A stretch of DNA of 64,000 nucleotides from Reyranella sp. (GCF_004297405.1 NZ_SCVC01000021.1:459910-523909), one strand, 5' to 3'. Shown: positions 18,079-28,810, numbered from the stretch's first letter. Made by a program: numbers and translations. Notes: generated from the sequence alone by a model not told the origin.

Positions 18079-19175
18079 GCCTTATCTGGCAGGAACCAGT
18101 CGAGGATCCGCGCATTCTCGTCACGCGGATAGGTATGGGAGAGATCGGCGATCTCACGATAGACCACGGCGGCGCCAGCCTCTTTCAAGGTGCGCTCCGC
18201 GCCTTGCGCCATTTCCGGCGGAAACATCCAGTCCTGTGCGCCATGCACGATATGGATCGGCAAATCGCGGAGGCGCGTCGCATCCGCGAACGTCATCAGC
18301 AGGGGATGGAAGCTCGCGGCGATAGGGGCGAGGTGCGTGAACTGGCAACCACCGCGCAGACCCAGCACATAGCTGAAAGTGCCGCCGTCGCTCATGCCGG
18401 TCAGCAGCTTGTACGAGGCGTCGATGTTCCACTCGTTGGCGACGTCTTCGACCATGCGGTCAATGCGCGGGCCGTCGACCTCGGGCTCCATCAGAGACCA
18501 GGTTGAGCCGGCAGCCGTCGGAGCAATCAGGATGAAACCCCGTGTGCGGGCTTCGCGCAGCCAACTCCAGAGGAAGGCGCCGCCATTGCCGCTGCCGCCA
18601 TGCAGGGCCACGACCAGCGGCCAGCTTTGGCTCGAATCGTAGTACTCAGGTACATAGAGCGAGAAGGCGCCCCGCGTTCCAGACGGCCCGCCGACATGCA
18701 TGAAACCCACGCCTTCGCGTGTCGGGTCGGCCGCGGCAATACGATCTACCAGTGCGGTATCGGCGCGCGCCGGCTGCTCGAGAAAGAAATGGCTGACCGG
18801 CCGCAGATGCGCCGCCAGGGGATAGAGCGACTCGCAGGCACGGGCATAGCCACGCAGGCTGCGATAAGCAGCGATAATGGGCTGAGACGCATCGGGGGCG
18901 GCGAGTATGCCGGCCAGTGCCTCGCCAGCGGCTTCGGCGGCACGTTCGAGATGGTCGCGCACGGGGGCGAGCCGGCCGGGCCACTCCAGTGCCCGAGATG
19001 CGGCGAGGGCCGGAGCGAGGTCGTCGTTGCGGCCGGCAAGGGCGTCGATGATTCGCGGCAGGGAGGTTGGCGAGAGGTGACGGCTCGCGAACTCGATGGC
19101 ATGTAGCGCGCGCAATGTCGCGGGCACCAACGCGGAGATGGCGTCGATGGCGGGCTCGGTGGCAGCGTCGGCCAT
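18075..19175 (-). CDS. Serine esterase/phospholipase-like alpha/beta hydrolase
   Basis: A 366-residue protein. An N-terminal helical part of about 150 residues is unfamiliar to me. It is followed by an alpha/beta hydrolase domain of the carboxylesterase type with VVALHGGSGNGGAF (oxyanion region), the nucleophile motif GMSDGG, an acid in HGAQDWMFPPEMA and a histidine in ADLSHTYPRDEN. No signal peptide is seen. The substrate is unknown. Its start shares one base with the GMC oxidoreductase stop, so the two are probably translated together. Confidence 0.8.
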   Translation of the reverse strand: MADAATEPAIDAISALVPATLRALHAIEFASRHLSPTSLPRIIDALAGRNDDLAPALAASRALEWPGRLAPVRDHLERAAEAAGEALAGILAAPDASQPIIAAYRSLRGYARACESLYPLAAHLRPVSHFFLEQPARADTALVDRIAAADPTREGVGFMHVGGPSGTRGAFSLYVPEYYDSSQSWPLVVALHGGSGNGGAFLWSWLREARTRGFILIAPTAAGSTWSLMEPEVDGPRIDRMVEDVANEWNIDASYKLLTGMSDGGTFSYVLGLRGGCQFTHLAPIAASFHPLLMTFADATRLRDLPIHIVHGAQDWMFPPEMAQGAERTLKEAGAAVVYREIADLSHTYPRDENARILDWFLPDKA

Positions 19176-20812
19176 CAGTCTTTCAGGAGCACGGCGTCGA
19201 GGGCTGGCCGGCCGCGGATCATGTCGGCGGCCTTCTCGGCGATCATCAATACCGAGGCATTGAGGTTGGCGGACGGCATGGTCGGCATGATCGAGGCATC
19301 GACCACGCGCAGCCCCTCGAGGCCGCGGACACGTAGCTGATCATCGACGACGGCCGTGGGGTCGCTGTCGGGCGCCATGCGGCAGGTACCCATGAGATGG
19401 AAGGTTGTGGTGCCGCGTTCCTTGGCGGCCGCCATCAGATCTTCATCCGACTGTGCCTGCGAACCGGGAAACTCCTCGCGATCGTAGTATTTGCTGAGCG
19501 GCCGGGAGCCCAGCAGGCGGCGCGCCAGCTTCATGCCGGCCAGCAGCACCTGACGGTCGCTTTCCGCCCCCAGATAGTTCGGCTGGATGATGGGATGTTC
19601 GAACGGATCGGCCGAGCGGGCGCGGACATATCCGATGCTGTCGGGACGTTGCTGCCAGGAGGCGATGGTCATGCCGGGGAAGTCGTCGAGGGTCGACTGC
19701 ACGCCTTCCTTGTAGCTCGCCGGCGTGAAGGTGAGCTGCAGATCATAGTTGTCGACCCGCTCGTCGGACTTCCAGAAAACGTAGATCAGGGTCGGGTTGA
19801 GCGAGAGGATGCCGCGTCGCGTCGCGGCGTATTTCAACACCTCGCCGACCAGCCGCAGGCCCTTGGAGCGCTCGTTGATGCTGATGGCATTCTTGACGCG
19901 CGCGACAAAGCGCGGCGCGTAGTGGTCGCGCAGATTCTCGCCGACGCCGGCCAGTTCGTGCTTCACGTCGATGCCCAGCGACCGCAGCAGCGGCGCCGGG
20001 CCGATGCCCGAAAGCTGCAGGAGCTGCGGTGAATTCACCGTGCCACCCGACAAGATGACTTCCTTGTTCGCCCGTACCTCGACCGGCGCGCCGCCGCGGC
20101 CACCCTTCAGGTAGCGCACGCCGACGGCGCGTTTTCCTTCGAGAACGATCAACGTGGCGTGCGCATTGGTGCTCACTGTGAGATTGCGCCGCTTCATCGC
20201 GGGATGGAGGAAACCGCGGGCGGCGCTGACGCGCCGGCCATTGTTCACGATGCGCTGCACGTAGCTGACGCCCGCTTGCATCGTGCCGTTGTAATCGCGG
20301 TTGCGCGGGATTCCCATCTCGACCGCGCCTTCGATGAAGGCCTCGCACAGGGGGTCGCGCCATTCGAGATCGGTGATGGGCAGATTGCCGTCGCTGCCAC
20401 GGAAGGCCGCATCGGCCTCGCCCATGCGCCGTTCGCTGCGCCGGAAGTAGGGGAGAACGTCGGCATAGCCCCAGCCGCGATTGCCGCGCTGCGCCCAGCC
20501 GTCGAAGTCAAGACGCTGGCCGCGATTGTAGATGTGGCCGTTGATCGAGCTCGAACCACCCAGAGTCTTGCCGCGAGGCGCCGAGATGGCGCGGCCGCCG
20601 GTCCATTCGCTGGGTTCGGACTTGTAGAGCCAGTTCACCTTGGGATCGACCAGCGTGTACATGAAGCCGGCCGGAATATGGATGAAGGGATGCCAGTCCC
20701 GGGGGCCGGCTTCGAGGACGCAGACCGTGACGTTCGGATCTTCGCTCAACCGGCTTGCCAGTACGCTGCCAGCGGAGCCAGCACCCACGATCACATAGTC
20801 AAAGCTGTCCAT
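19175..20812 (-). CDS. GMC-family flavin oxidoreductase (choline dehydrogenase-like)
   Basis: A 545-residue FAD-dependent glucose-methanol-choline oxidoreductase. The dinucleotide-binding motif is FDYVIVGAGSAGSVLASRL at the N-terminus, GMC signature 1 is around GKTLGGSSSINGHIYNRG, and the C-terminal signature is VVDASIMPTMPSANLNASV. A catalytic histidine is in TTTFHLMGTCRM. The chosen ATG (complement of 20810-20812) gives the standard N-terminus although the frame is open further. It would oxidise an alcohol; the substrate is unknown. It lies 44 bases after panB and is coupled to the esterase. Confidence 0.9.
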   Translation of the reverse strand: MDSFDYVIVGAGSAGSVLASRLSEDPNVTVCVLEAGPRDWHPFIHIPAGFMYTLVDPKVNWLYKSEPSEWTGGRAISAPRGKTLGGSSSINGHIYNRGQRLDFDGWAQRGNRGWGYADVLPYFRRSERRMGEADAAFRGSDGNLPITDLEWRDPLCEAFIEGAVEMGIPRNRDYNGTMQAGVSYVQRIVNNGRRVSAARGFLHPAMKRRNLTVSTNAHATLIVLEGKRAVGVRYLKGGRGGAPVEVRANKEVILSGGTVNSPQLLQLSGIGPAPLLRSLGIDVKHELAGVGENLRDHYAPRFVARVKNAISINERSKGLRLVGEVLKYAATRRGILSLNPTLIYVFWKSDERVDNYDLQLTFTPASYKEGVQSTLDDFPGMTIASWQQRPDSIGYVRARSADPFEHPIIQPNYLGAESDRQVLLAGMKLARRLLGSRPLSKYYDREEFPGSQAQSDEDLMAAAKERGTTTFHLMGTCRMAPDSDPTAVVDDQLRVRGLEGLRVVDASIMPTMPSANLNASVLMIAEKAADMIRGRPALDAVLLKD

Positions 20813-20856
20813 TCCCGCTCTTTTCCGCCCCAGGTCGGCTCTCTGAGCCCCGTTTC

Positions 20857-21696
20857 TTATGAGCGTGATTGACCACCGGATTTGGGCAGGAAGCAATGCT
20901 CCATTGCAGGAAATCGCCGTGCTCGCACATCGGCTGCATAGCTGGCGGCGGCCTCGGAGATCTGGTTTCCGATCTCGGCATAGCGCTTCACGAACTTCGG
21001 CGTGAACTCGCTGTACAGACCCAGGACGTCGTCGATGACCAGGATCTGGCCATCGCAGGCCGGCGACGCGCCAATGCCGATCGTGGGGATCGGCAGCGCC
21101 TCGGTAATCGCCTTGGCTACGGGCTCGAGCGTGCCTTCGAGGACGATCGTGAAGGCGCCGGCCTCGGCCATCGCCTCGGCGTCGCGCGTAACCTGCCGGG
21201 CCTCCTCGTCGGATCGTCCTGTGGCCTTGAAGCCACCGGCCACGTTCACCGCCTGCGGCATCAAGCCGACATGGGCGCAAACCGGCACGCCACGCTGGGT
21301 CAGGAATCGCACCGTCTCGGCGAGCGCTTCGCCACCTTCGAGCTTCACGCCGCTGGCGCCGGTCTCGGCCATGACGCGTGCCGCACTATGGAAGGCCTGC
21401 TCCGGGCTCGCCTGATAGCTGCCGAACGGCAGGTCGACGATCACGCAGGCGCGCGAGGCGCCGCGGACCACGGCCGCCCCATGGGCGATCATCATGTCGA
21501 GGGTGACGGGCAGAGTGCTGTCGAAGCCGTAGATCACCATGCCGAGCGAGTCGCCGACCAGCAGCAGGTCGACATGGGGATCGAGCCGGCGGGCCATCTC
21601 GGTCGTATAGGCCGTAAGGCAGACGATCGGCTCCTGACCCTTGCGGGCACGGATCTGTGGCGTGCTGATTCTCTTGGCGGCTTTGACGGCGCTCAT
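20857..21696 (-). CDS. panB: 3-Methyl-2-oxobutanoate hydroxymethyltransferase PanB
   Basis: PanB makes ketopantoate from alpha-ketoisovalerate and methylene-tetrahydrofolate, the first committed step to pantothenate and coenzyme A. Typical blocks are [50 protein letters not shown] and [13 protein letters not shown]. The start is uncertain. The ATG at 21696 ([20 protein letters not shown]) gives 279 residues, close to the usual length, but in-frame ATGs at 21732 and 21756 would extend it. No panC is adjacent; it probably shares a transcript with the GMC oxidoreductase and the esterase. Confidence 0.93.
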   Translation of the reverse strand: MSAVKAAKRISTPQIRARKGQEPIVCLTAYTTEMARRLDPHVDLLLVGDSLGMVIYGFDSTLPVTLDMMIAHGAAVVRGASRACVIVDLPFGSYQASPEQAFHSAARVMAETGASGVKLEGGEALAETVRFLTQRGVPVCAHVGLMPQAVNVAGGFKATGRSDEEARQVTRDAEAMAEAGAFTIVLEGTLEPVAKAITEALPIPTIGIGASPACDGQILVIDDVLGLYSEFTPKFVKRYAEIGNQISEAAASYAADVRARRFPAMEHCFLPKSGGQSRS

Positions 21697-21805
21697 TTTG
21701 ACCTGCGGGCTGGTGGAACCCTGGTTTCCCATGTCCGCATGGCCGCCAAAAGGCAAAATCGCCGTCCATGCCGCCAGTCGAAGCCCGGAGCCGCCGGGCG
21801 GGTGC

Positions 21806-22804
21806 TCAGCGCATCAATGCACGGCGCCAGCGCAAAGCATCCTCGATCTGCGTTTCGAGGCCGCGCTGGGGGATCCAGCCGAGCTGCTCCTGGGCTTTGG
21901 CGATGGCCCCGACCAGGCGCGGCGAATCGCCCGGCCGGCGGGCGCCGAACACATGGGGCACAGGCTGGCCGGCGAGCTTGCCGACGCAATCGACGACCTG
22001 CCTGACGCTATAGCCGATGCCGGAGCCGAGATTGAAGGCATCGTGCCGTCCGGTCTTGCCTTGGAGCAACAGCCAGCGCACGGCGCGCAGATGGGCATCG
22101 GCCAGGTCCGTCACATGCACATAGTCACGCACGCAGGACCCATCCTCGGTCGGATAGTCGGAACCGTGCACGACGAGACAAGGGCGTAGTCCCAGGGCGG
22201 CGTCGATGGCGAGCGGAATGAGGTGCGTTTCGGGATCGTGCGCTTCGCCGATCAGGCCGCCGGCATCGGCGCCCGAAGCGTTGAAATAGCGCAGCGAGGC
22301 CGCCCGCAGACCGCGCCACGCGGCAGCGGCCAGGGCTTGTTCGACGCTCGCCTTGGAGGAGGCATAGGGATTGATCGGCGCGAGGCGATGGGACTCTGCC
22401 AGCTGTTCGGTTTGCGGCAGGCCGTAGACGGCACAGGTGCTGGAGAAGACGAAAGCCTCGACGCTATGGCGCACGGCGGCGCCGATCAGCACGTGGCTCT
22501 TGCCGGCATTGTTGTGCAGGTAGCGTTGAGGCTGCGTGACAGACTCGCCGACTTCAATGTAGCCCGCGAGATGGATCACAACGCGCGGCTTGTGGCGCAC
22601 GAAGACCTCTTCGACGAAGCGACCATCGCCGATATCACCGCGTTCGAGTGGCCCCCAGCGTACGGCCCAGTCATGACCTTTCTCGAGAGTGTCGAGGCAT
22701 ATCGGCTGCACACCGGCTTCGGCCAATGCCTTGCAGACGTGGCTACCGATGTAGCCAGCACCGCCGGTCACCAGGACCGGTCCGGGAATAGGGGGCTCGA
22801 ACAC
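21806..22804 (-). CDS. galE: UDP-glucose 4-epimerase GalE
   Basis: GalE interconverts UDP-glucose and UDP-galactose (an extended short-chain dehydrogenase with bound NAD). The 332-residue protein has [18 protein letters not shown] at the N-terminus, the serine in FSSTCAVYG and the catalytic pair YASSK. The start is a GTG. It lies at the left edge of the exopolysaccharide locus, 31 bases after the outer-membrane protein gene on the same strand. It would supply galactose for the polymer. Confidence 0.93.
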   Translation of the reverse strand: MFEPPIPGPVLVTGGAGYIGSHVCKALAEAGVQPICLDTLEKGHDWAVRWGPLERGDIGDGRFVEEVFVRHKPRVVIHLAGYIEVGESVTQPQRYLHNNAGKSHVLIGAAVRHSVEAFVFSSTCAVYGLPQTEQLAESHRLAPINPYASSKASVEQALAAAAWRGLRAASLRYFNASGADAGGLIGEAHDPETHLIPLAIDAALGLRPCLVVHGSDYPTEDGSCVRDYVHVTDLADAHLRAVRWLLLQGKTGRHDAFNLGSGIGYSVRQVVDCVGKLAGQPVPHVFGARRPGDSPRLVGAIAKAQEQLGWIPQRGLETQIEDALRWRRALMR

Positions 22805-22835
22805 GTTACATAATCCAATCGTTAAAGCTGAGTTG

Positions 22836-24161
22836 TTACAGACGCGCGCCGAGGCGCAGCATGATGACGTTCTGCGAATAATTCAGGCCGGGCTGATTGG
22901 ATGTCCGGTAGACATACTGATAGCTCGGCCCGACGAAGAACTGTCGCACGGGCGTGTACATGATGCTGGCGCCTAGGGTGACGTACTGGTCATAGCGCGG
23001 ACTAGTGGACGAGAAACTCTGGAAGCTCTGATAGTCCGCGATGGTGTAGTCGGCGAGGCCGCCGAGCTGGACGTTGGGCTGTAGATTGTAGGTGGTGGTG
23101 AAGCCCATCGACGTATTGAGATAGCCCGAATCGCCGACGAACGCGGCCTCGTTCACCGTGCGCTTGACGTAGGGTCTAAACCAGAGCTCCTTCAGCGGAT
23201 TCCAGTGTGCCAGCAGGCCGAACATCGGACCCTGCAAAGGCGGCGTGCCCTGGTTCACGTAGTTCTGCTGCAGATAACCGGCGAAGGCTTCGGCGGAAAT
23301 CAGGCCGCCGAGATCGAGGGTGATGCCGCCCACAATGTCCCAACCATTGGAATTGCGCGCGAAACCTGTTGCGTCGACAGCCGTGTTGTACATGCGTTGA
23401 TTCAGGCTGCCTCGCACCCAGAATTCGTAGCCATCGAGGAACTCGTAGCCGAAGCGTAGAGACTCGCGCAGCTCGGTGCGATTACGGTCGGTGTTGGGCA
23501 CGACACCCTCGGCAAGGCCAAGGCCGTTGTCGAAGTAGGTGTAGTTGTCGACGAAGAACTCCGCGCGAGTGCTGAAACGGTTGACCTTCTGGTAGTAACC
23601 CGCGTTGCCGGACAATTGGTTGTAAATCGTGACGTTGGTCGGTCCGGTCACCGTGTTGGGAAGGCCGGGATCCTCATGCTTTCGATTGAACGAAAAGCCA
23701 CCGTAGATATTCCAGTTGCGCTGAATGTCGATGCGGCCGTCGGTCCCCACCGAGACGTCCTGATAGTCCAGGGCCGACGCATTGGTATAGAAGCCAATGG
23801 CGCTACGGGCATAGACGTTCAGCATGTGGGTTGCCCAGGTGGAACGCAGCTCCAGCGTCGGCTTGATCACTTGAATGAAGCTCGCGGTGGGGCCGCTTCC
23901 TGCAGATTGGGCGAAAACGTTGTCGTTGAAGACTTCGTCAAGCTCGAGCGCGGGAAAGAGCAGAAAACTGCCAACCCGCACCCCCTTCGCATCGTAGCTC
24001 TCCGCTTCGCGGGCGGACTCCGTACGCTCGTCCTGGCGTTCGAGACGCTGCTGGGGCAGCCCGGGGCTGCCCGGCATCTGCTGCGCTTCTACACCTGTGT
24101 TCACGATTGAAAGTAGAACGGCCGCACCCCAAAGAGCTCTTGCGCCACATCTTGTGGTCAT
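22836..24161 (-). CDS. Outer-membrane beta-barrel protein of the exopolysaccharide locus
   Basis: A 441-residue predicted outer-membrane protein. The ATG at 24161 follows GGAG with 5-base spacing and yields a signal peptide ending around NTGVEAQ. The mature part is rich in alternating aromatic and polar segments ending RLGARL, as in beta-barrel porins associated with exopolysaccharide clusters. An open frame 12 codons upstream lacks a ribosome-binding site. It may form or assist the export channel together with the short Wza-like lipoprotein; the family assignment (barrel porin-2 type) is from pattern only. Confidence 0.72.
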   Translation of the reverse strand: MTTRCGARALWGAAVLLSIVNTGVEAQQMPGSPGLPQQRLERQDERTESAREAESYDAKGVRVGSFLLFPALELDEVFNDNVFAQSAGSGPTASFIQVIKPTLELRSTWATHMLNVYARSAIGFYTNASALDYQDVSVGTDGRIDIQRNWNIYGGFSFNRKHEDPGLPNTVTGPTNVTIYNQLSGNAGYYQKVNRFSTRAEFFVDNYTYFDNGLGLAEGVVPNTDRNRTELRESLRFGYEFLDGYEFWVRGSLNQRMYNTAVDATGFARNSNGWDIVGGITLDLGGLISAEAFAGYLQQNYVNQGTPPLQGPMFGLLAHWNPLKELWFRPYVKRTVNEAAFVGDSGYLNTSMGFTTTYNLQPNVQLGGLADYTIADYQSFQSFSSTSPRYDQYVTLGASIMYTPVRQFFVGPSYQYVYRTSNQPGLNYSQNVIMLRLGARL

Positions 24162-24411
24162 ACTCACTCCATTGCTTTGGCCGAGCGCGACATTCAACCA
24201 TCAGCGCAGAACAGTCTCAATACGATACGCGCTTGTTAAATCGACTAGCCATCGCGCTCAATCTGGGGATGTCACGATCACCAACTGGTCACGGCGAATT
24301 CGCTGAAAATGCAAGGAGTTAGACCGATACTTAGGACCACCCATTGATCACTGTTGTTCTGCTCGGGCTTGGCGAATGTTCGCCTTCCTGTTCCCCGCCC
24401 GGAGATCGTTC

Positions 24412-25167
24412 ATGCTCAAGATCGTCAAGGATTCTGTACTCAAGGTCAGTCGGTCGCTGGGCTATGACATCGTACCGTTGCGCGAGATGCGTGAACGCGA
24501 CTTCGCACTGCACCTGCGCGAGCTGCTGACGCGACTGGACATCGACTGCGTACTCGATGTCGGCGCCAATGTCGGCCAGTACCGGGACTTCCTGCGCGAT
24601 CGCGTTTTCTACGAAGGGACCATCGTCTCGTTCGAGCCGGTGGCGCGCCATGTCGAACTGCTGCAGGCCCGCGCACGCGAGGATGCCAACTGGCACATCG
24701 AAGGCTATGCGCTGGGCGCCCGCGATGAGCAGATGGCCATCAACGTCATGGTGTCCGATCAGTTCAGCTCCTTTCTCGAACCCGATCATCGCCAGGTACA
24801 GGAATTCTCGGAGCTCAATGTGCCCTGCGCCAAGGAGGCCGTAACGGTACGCACGCTCGATGTCGTGTTGCCGATGCTGCGGGAACGCCTTGGGTTCGAT
24901 CGGCCATACCTCAAGCTCGACACCCAGGGCTTCGACATCGAGGTGCTGCGGGGGGCGGGCGATAGCCTGCAGACGGTGCGGGCGCTGCAGACCGAAGCGT
25001 CGGTTCTCGGCATCTACAAGGGGATGCCGGGCTACCTGGACACGTTACGCCACCTCGATGGATTGGGCTTCGACATCACCGGCATGTACGCCGTGAGCCG
25101 CGACGCGGCGCTGCGGTTGGTCGAGTTCGACTGTGTGATGGTCAATCGGCGTGTCGTTGCGTCCTAG
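24412..25167 (+). CDS. FkbM family methyltransferase
   Basis: A 251-residue SAM methyltransferase of the FkbM type, a family that O-methylates sugars and other small molecules. Motif I is VLDVGANVGQYRDFLRD and the central part has YLKLDTQGFDIEVLRGA. The ATG at 24412 is preferred because GGAG stands at 24401-24404, seven bases before it; an in-frame ATG at 24376 lacks such a site. Placed inside the polysaccharide locus, it probably methylates a sugar residue. Its stop lies within a strong hairpin shared with the next, convergent gene. Confidence 0.85.
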   Translation: MLKIVKDSVLKVSRSLGYDIVPLREMRERDFALHLRELLTRLDIDCVLDVGANVGQYRDFLRDRVFYEGTIVSFEPVARHVELLQARAREDANWHIEGYALGARDEQMAINVMVSDQFSSFLEPDHRQVQEFSELNVPCAKEAVTVRTLDVVLPMLRERLGFDRPYLKLDTQGFDIEVLRGAGDSLQTVRALQTEASVLGIYKGMPGYLDTLRHLDGLGFDITGMYAVSRDAALRLVEFDCVMVNRRVVAS

Positions 25168-25185
25168 AGAGGTCTCCTCTCTAGG
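25163..25185. terminator. Perfect hairpin over two convergent stop codons
   Basis: CCTAGAGAGG (25163-25172) and CCTCTCTAGG (25176-25185) form a perfect 10-bp stem with a TCT loop. The TAG stop of the FkbM gene (25165-25167) and the TAG stop of the convergent glycosyltransferase (complement of 25181-25183) both lie inside the stem. There is no T-tract on either side, so it may work as a bidirectional barrier or 3'-end protector rather than a classical intrinsic terminator. Confidence 0.6.
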
Positions 25186-26398
25186 TAAGCATCCCGCAAA
25201 GTCGGTGTACATCCTCCCCGGCGACGAACATGCTGCGCGGCGACGCGCCAAGGCGGCCTAGCACGCTATCGTACTCGTCGGGCGTCAACGTCTCGAAGAA
25301 GCGGACCAGCGAATCTTCGAGAGGCGTGTCGAAGGTCCAACCGATCTTGTGCTGTTCGAGAACTGAACCGACCTCGAAGCCGCGCACCGCGAGGCAAGGG
25401 ACGCCGAAGTAACCTGCTTCGTAGAAGCGGCAAGGCATCAGCCAGCGCGAATTATGGTCGGTGTGTTCGAGGTCCAGGGCCCAGGCGAAATCGACCTCGT
25501 CATACATTTCTTCGAGGTCCTGGTGGGGCAGATAAGGGCCGCCATAGACAATATTGGGATGACGTCTCAGAGCCTCATCGAAGCGCGCCTGATCGACAGT
25601 CGTCAGCACGCCACGGAACTTGAAGATGACGCGGCCCTCCAATCTCTTGGCAAGGCGCGTCATGAGGTCGAACGTCTCTTCACCGCGGATCAAGCCGAAG
25701 TAGCCGACCACCCAGGGCCGCTGGCCGCGATCACTGCGCATCGGTGCCTCCGCGCGACGCGAGATCGACGGATGCAGCTTGTTTTCCAGCAGGAACCAGT
25801 CGCCGTGGTAGCGCTGGATAGCTTCGTAGAAGGCGCGATGAAAACCCGGAGAGGAAAGAACCAGAAGCCGTGTGTCGCGCAGGCATAGCCGCTCGACGGC
25901 GCGGATCAGGCGTGACGCCATCCCGTCACGGATCAGGATGGGTGGGATATCGAGCACTTCGTAAGTGAGTGGCGCCCGCGAGAAGGTAATGAGCCGCGCC
26001 AGCATCGCCAGCACGAGCTGGTCGATGTTGCGCGCATAATAGGCAGAGGCTGTCTTCAGTTGTCGACGATGCGCGATGATGGTGGGAATGGCGCGCAGCA
26101 AGGCACCCAGCCGCTGGCCATAGCGGCCGTCGCTGGTGAGGCCGAGCGGCACATGCGGCCATGTCGGCTGATACGAGCTGTTGTAGCGATGGCGACGGAA
26201 GCCGAACACGGTGACGCGATAGCCATGATCAGTGAACTGCTGCACGCGCTTCAGCGTGCTCGCATCCGTGACATCAGGACAAAAGAACACCAGCTCGCGT
26301 CCGTCAGTATTCGTGACGCGTATGCTATCCATTTTGTCATTGTCGTTTGTGCAATCGACGGTCACCTTCTGATCTTGGATGTCGACCGATCCGTGCAT
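25181..26398 (-). CDS. Glycosyltransferase (GT4-like, ExoL-like)
   Basis: A 405-residue predicted glycosyltransferase with a two-lobed GT-B layout. The C-terminal donor-binding lobe has WVVGYFGLIRGEETFDL and, near the end, MPCRFYEAGYFGVPCLAVRG with the acidic residue of the family. The ATG at 26398 follows GGAGG with 7-base spacing, so the longer start is right. It resembles the succinoglycan-type transferase ExoL. The sugar donor is unknown. It is convergent with the FkbM gene and divergent from the next glycosyltransferase. Confidence 0.82.
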   Translation of the reverse strand: MHGSVDIQDQKVTVDCTNDNDKMDSIRVTNTDGRELVFFCPDVTDASTLKRVQQFTDHGYRVTVFGFRRHRYNSSYQPTWPHVPLGLTSDGRYGQRLGALLRAIPTIIAHRRQLKTASAYYARNIDQLVLAMLARLITFSRAPLTYEVLDIPPILIRDGMASRLIRAVERLCLRDTRLLVLSSPGFHRAFYEAIQRYHGDWFLLENKLHPSISRRAEAPMRSDRGQRPWVVGYFGLIRGEETFDLMTRLAKRLEGRVIFKFRGVLTTVDQARFDEALRRHPNIVYGGPYLPHQDLEEMYDEVDFAWALDLEHTDHNSRWLMPCRFYEAGYFGVPCLAVRGFEVGSVLEQHKIGWTFDTPLEDSLVRFFETLTPDEYDSVLGRLGASPRSMFVAGEDVHRLCGMLT

Positions 26399-26538
26399 GC
26401 TTTCGCCTCCAGCGCGGAGTATCGGAGAAGCGTAGCGTTTACAGCGTGACCAATCTGTGTCGTTGCTCGTGACGCGTCCGGACAGTCACAGGTTAATCAC
26501 TAGCCGCAGCACGATGCGCAGTGCTTCGATGTACCCAC

Positions 26539-27702
26539 ATGAACACCGCTGTCATCCATGCTCACGAGACGCATCTTGCCGATCGCTCGCCGCGCTTCGA
26601 CCGTGTGGCCGTAAGCTGCGTATTCGGCAATCCACGTGATCTGCGTTCGTGGTCCGGCGCCCCGGCCAACGTGTCGAGTGCGATGGAGCGTCTGGGAGTC
26701 ACTGTCGAAGCGATCAATCCGAAGCTCGGAAAGGCGGCCAAGCTCGGCGTCGCACTACGCGACATGCTGAGCGGTTATGGACGGCCGATTTCAAGTGAAC
26801 AGGTGTTACGTAGTTTGCGGGCGCGTCGCCTCATGGCGCATGAGGTGGCACGGCAAGCCGAAGCACTCGGTGTGCGTCACGTACTTCACACGGGCACACT
26901 CGATCTGCCGGCATGTGATCTCATCCGCGGCACCCGGCACTATCTCTATTGCGACCATAGTTGGGAGTTGGCGCGCCGCCATCACGTGCATGCCGACCGC
27001 TATTCCGGCAAAGCCCTGCACGCCTTCGAAACGGCCGAGCGCGAGGCGCTGGCCGGCCTCACTCATGTCTTCACTTTCGGCTCCTATGTCCGGGACAATC
27101 TGATCGCTCACTATGGCCTGCCGGCCGATCGCGTGACGGCGGTCGGGTCGGGGATGGGTGCGATCGAGCCTTGGTTCGGCCCAAAGGACTTCTCTCGACC
27201 GGCGCTGCTCTTCGTTGCCAAGCATCTCTTCCAGGCCAAGGGCGGCCTGCTGTTGCTGCAGGCGTTCGCGGAGGCGCGTCGCCAGCGGTCGGATCTCAAG
27301 CTCACCATCGTTGGCGACGAGCGCAGCCGTGCTTTCGTCGATGCGCAGCCCGGCGTCGAGCTGCGGGCGCACTTGCCATGGGTGGAGCTGCAGAATCTCT
27401 ACCGCCAGTCGACGCTGCTCGTGCAGCCCATGCTCAACGATCCCTGGGGCCAGGTCTATCTCGAGGCCATGGTCTCACGCACACCGGTGATGGGCCTCTG
27501 CCGCAACGGCCTGCCCGAACTGGTCGATGGTGGCCGCCACGGCTTCCTGGTCGATCGCGCCGAACCCACAGCTCTCGCGGAGGCCATCCTGAGCGCGCTC
27601 TCCGACCCCCGGCGGTTGGAACGCATGGCCACCACCGCACAACGTCATGCGATCGGTTCCTATTCCTGGGACCGCGTCGCTGAACAGATCGTCTTTTCCT
27701 GA
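26539..27702 (+). CDS. Glycosyltransferase family 4
   Basis: A 387-residue GT-B transferase. The donor-binding half contains [20 protein letters not shown], the GT4 stretch [22 protein letters not shown] (as separate blocks [11 protein letters not shown] and SRTPVMG) and [13 protein letters not shown]. The ATG at 26539 has no clear ribosome-binding site; an in-frame GTG at 26521 is an alternative. It leads the plus-strand run glycosyltransferase-gmd-fcl-flippase, so it may transfer fucose or mannose from a GDP-sugar, but this is inference from position. Confidence 0.82.
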   Translation: MNTAVIHAHETHLADRSPRFDRVAVSCVFGNPRDLRSWSGAPANVSSAMERLGVTVEAINPKLGKAAKLGVALRDMLSGYGRPISSEQVLRSLRARRLMAHEVARQAEALGVRHVLHTGTLDLPACDLIRGTRHYLYCDHSWELARRHHVHADRYSGKALHAFETAEREALAGLTHVFTFGSYVRDNLIAHYGLPADRVTAVGSGMGAIEPWFGPKDFSRPALLFVAKHLFQAKGGLLLLQAFAEARRQRSDLKLTIVGDERSRAFVDAQPGVELRAHLPWVELQNLYRQSTLLVQPMLNDPWGQVYLEAMVSRTPVMGLCRNGLPELVDGGRHGFLVDRAEPTALAEAILSALSDPRRLERMATTAQRHAIGSYSWDRVAEQIVFS

Positions 27703-27718
27703 ACGGAAGGTCATCAGC

Positions 27719-28810
27719 ATGTCCAAGGACAAAATCGCCTTCATCACCGGTATCACCGGCCAGGACGGCGCCTATCTCGCCGACTTCCTGTTAGGCCAGG
27801 GCTACGTGGTGCATGGCGTGAAGCGGCGCTCTTCTTCGCTTAACACCGAGCGCATCGACTATCTCTATCGCGACCGCCACGAAAGCGACGTTCGCCTGTT
27901 TCTTCACTACGGCGACATGACCGATTCGACCAACCTGCTCCGGTTGCTGAACGAGGTCCAGCCGACCGAAGTCTACAATCTTGCTGCCCAGAGCCACGTG
28001 CAGGTGAGCTTCGAGACGCCGGAATACACGGCCAATACCGATGCTCTCGGAACGCTGCGCATGCTGGAGGCGATCCGTATCCTGAAGATGCAGGATCGTG
28101 TGCGTTTCTATCAGGCTTCGACGTCCGAGCTGTTCGGCAAGGTGCACGAGACGCCGCAGCGCGAGGCGACTCCCTTCTATCCGCGCAGTCCCTACGCGGT
28201 AGCGAAGCTCTATGCCTACTGGATCACGGTGAACTACCGTGAAGCCTATAACATGCACGCCTCCAACGGGATCTTGTTCAACCACGAATCGCCGATCCGC
28301 GGCGAAACCTTCGTGACCCGCAAGATCACGCGAGCCGTCGCCGCCATCGAGCGCGGCTATCAGGATCGCCTCTATCTCGGCAACCTTGATGCCAAGCGTG
28401 ACTGGGGTCATGCTCGCGACTATGTCGAAGGCATGTGGCGCATCCTTCAGCAGGAGGAACCCGACGACTACGTACTCGCCACCGGGGAGACCCACACGGT
28501 GCGCGAGTTCGTCGAGCTTGCTTTCGGCCAGATCGGCCGGACCATCGAGTGGCAAGGGACAGGCGAGGACGAACGCGGCTGCTGCAAACGTACCGGCGAG
28601 GTGCTGGTCGCCCTCGATCCGGCCTATCGCCGGCCGACCGAAGTCGATCTTCTCCTCGGCGATCCGGCGAAAGCCATCAGCAAGCTTGGCTGGCGCCATC
28701 GCACCAGCTTCCCGCAACTCGTGGCCGAGATGGTCGAAGCCGACCGTGTCATCTTGAAAGGAATGGGAGAGCGTTATGCCCAGTACCCCACGCTACACGC
28801 TGCGCAATAA
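27719..28810 (+). CDS. gmd: GDP-mannose 4,6-dehydratase
   Basis: Gmd converts GDP-D-mannose into GDP-4-keto-6-deoxymannose, the first step to GDP-L-fucose. The 363-residue protein has the NADP-binding motif [19 protein letters not shown], the catalytic threonine region [11 protein letters not shown] and the YAVAK catalytic pair. Further blocks are [12 protein letters not shown] and [18 protein letters not shown]. The chosen ATG at 27719 gives the standard N-terminus. It overlaps fcl by 35 bases. Its substrate is supplied by ManC encoded in the same locus. Confidence 0.96.
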   Translation: MSKDKIAFITGITGQDGAYLADFLLGQGYVVHGVKRRSSSLNTERIDYLYRDRHESDVRLFLHYGDMTDSTNLLRLLNEVQPTEVYNLAAQSHVQVSFETPEYTANTDALGTLRMLEAIRILKMQDRVRFYQASTSELFGKVHETPQREATPFYPRSPYAVAKLYAYWITVNYREAYNMHASNGILFNHESPIRGETFVTRKITRAVAAIERGYQDRLYLGNLDAKRDWGHARDYVEGMWRILQQEEPDDYVLATGETHTVREFVELAFGQIGRTIEWQGTGEDERGCCKRTGEVLVALDPAYRRPTEVDLLLGDPAKAISKLGWRHRTSFPQLVAEMVEADRVILKGMGERYAQYPTLHAAQ

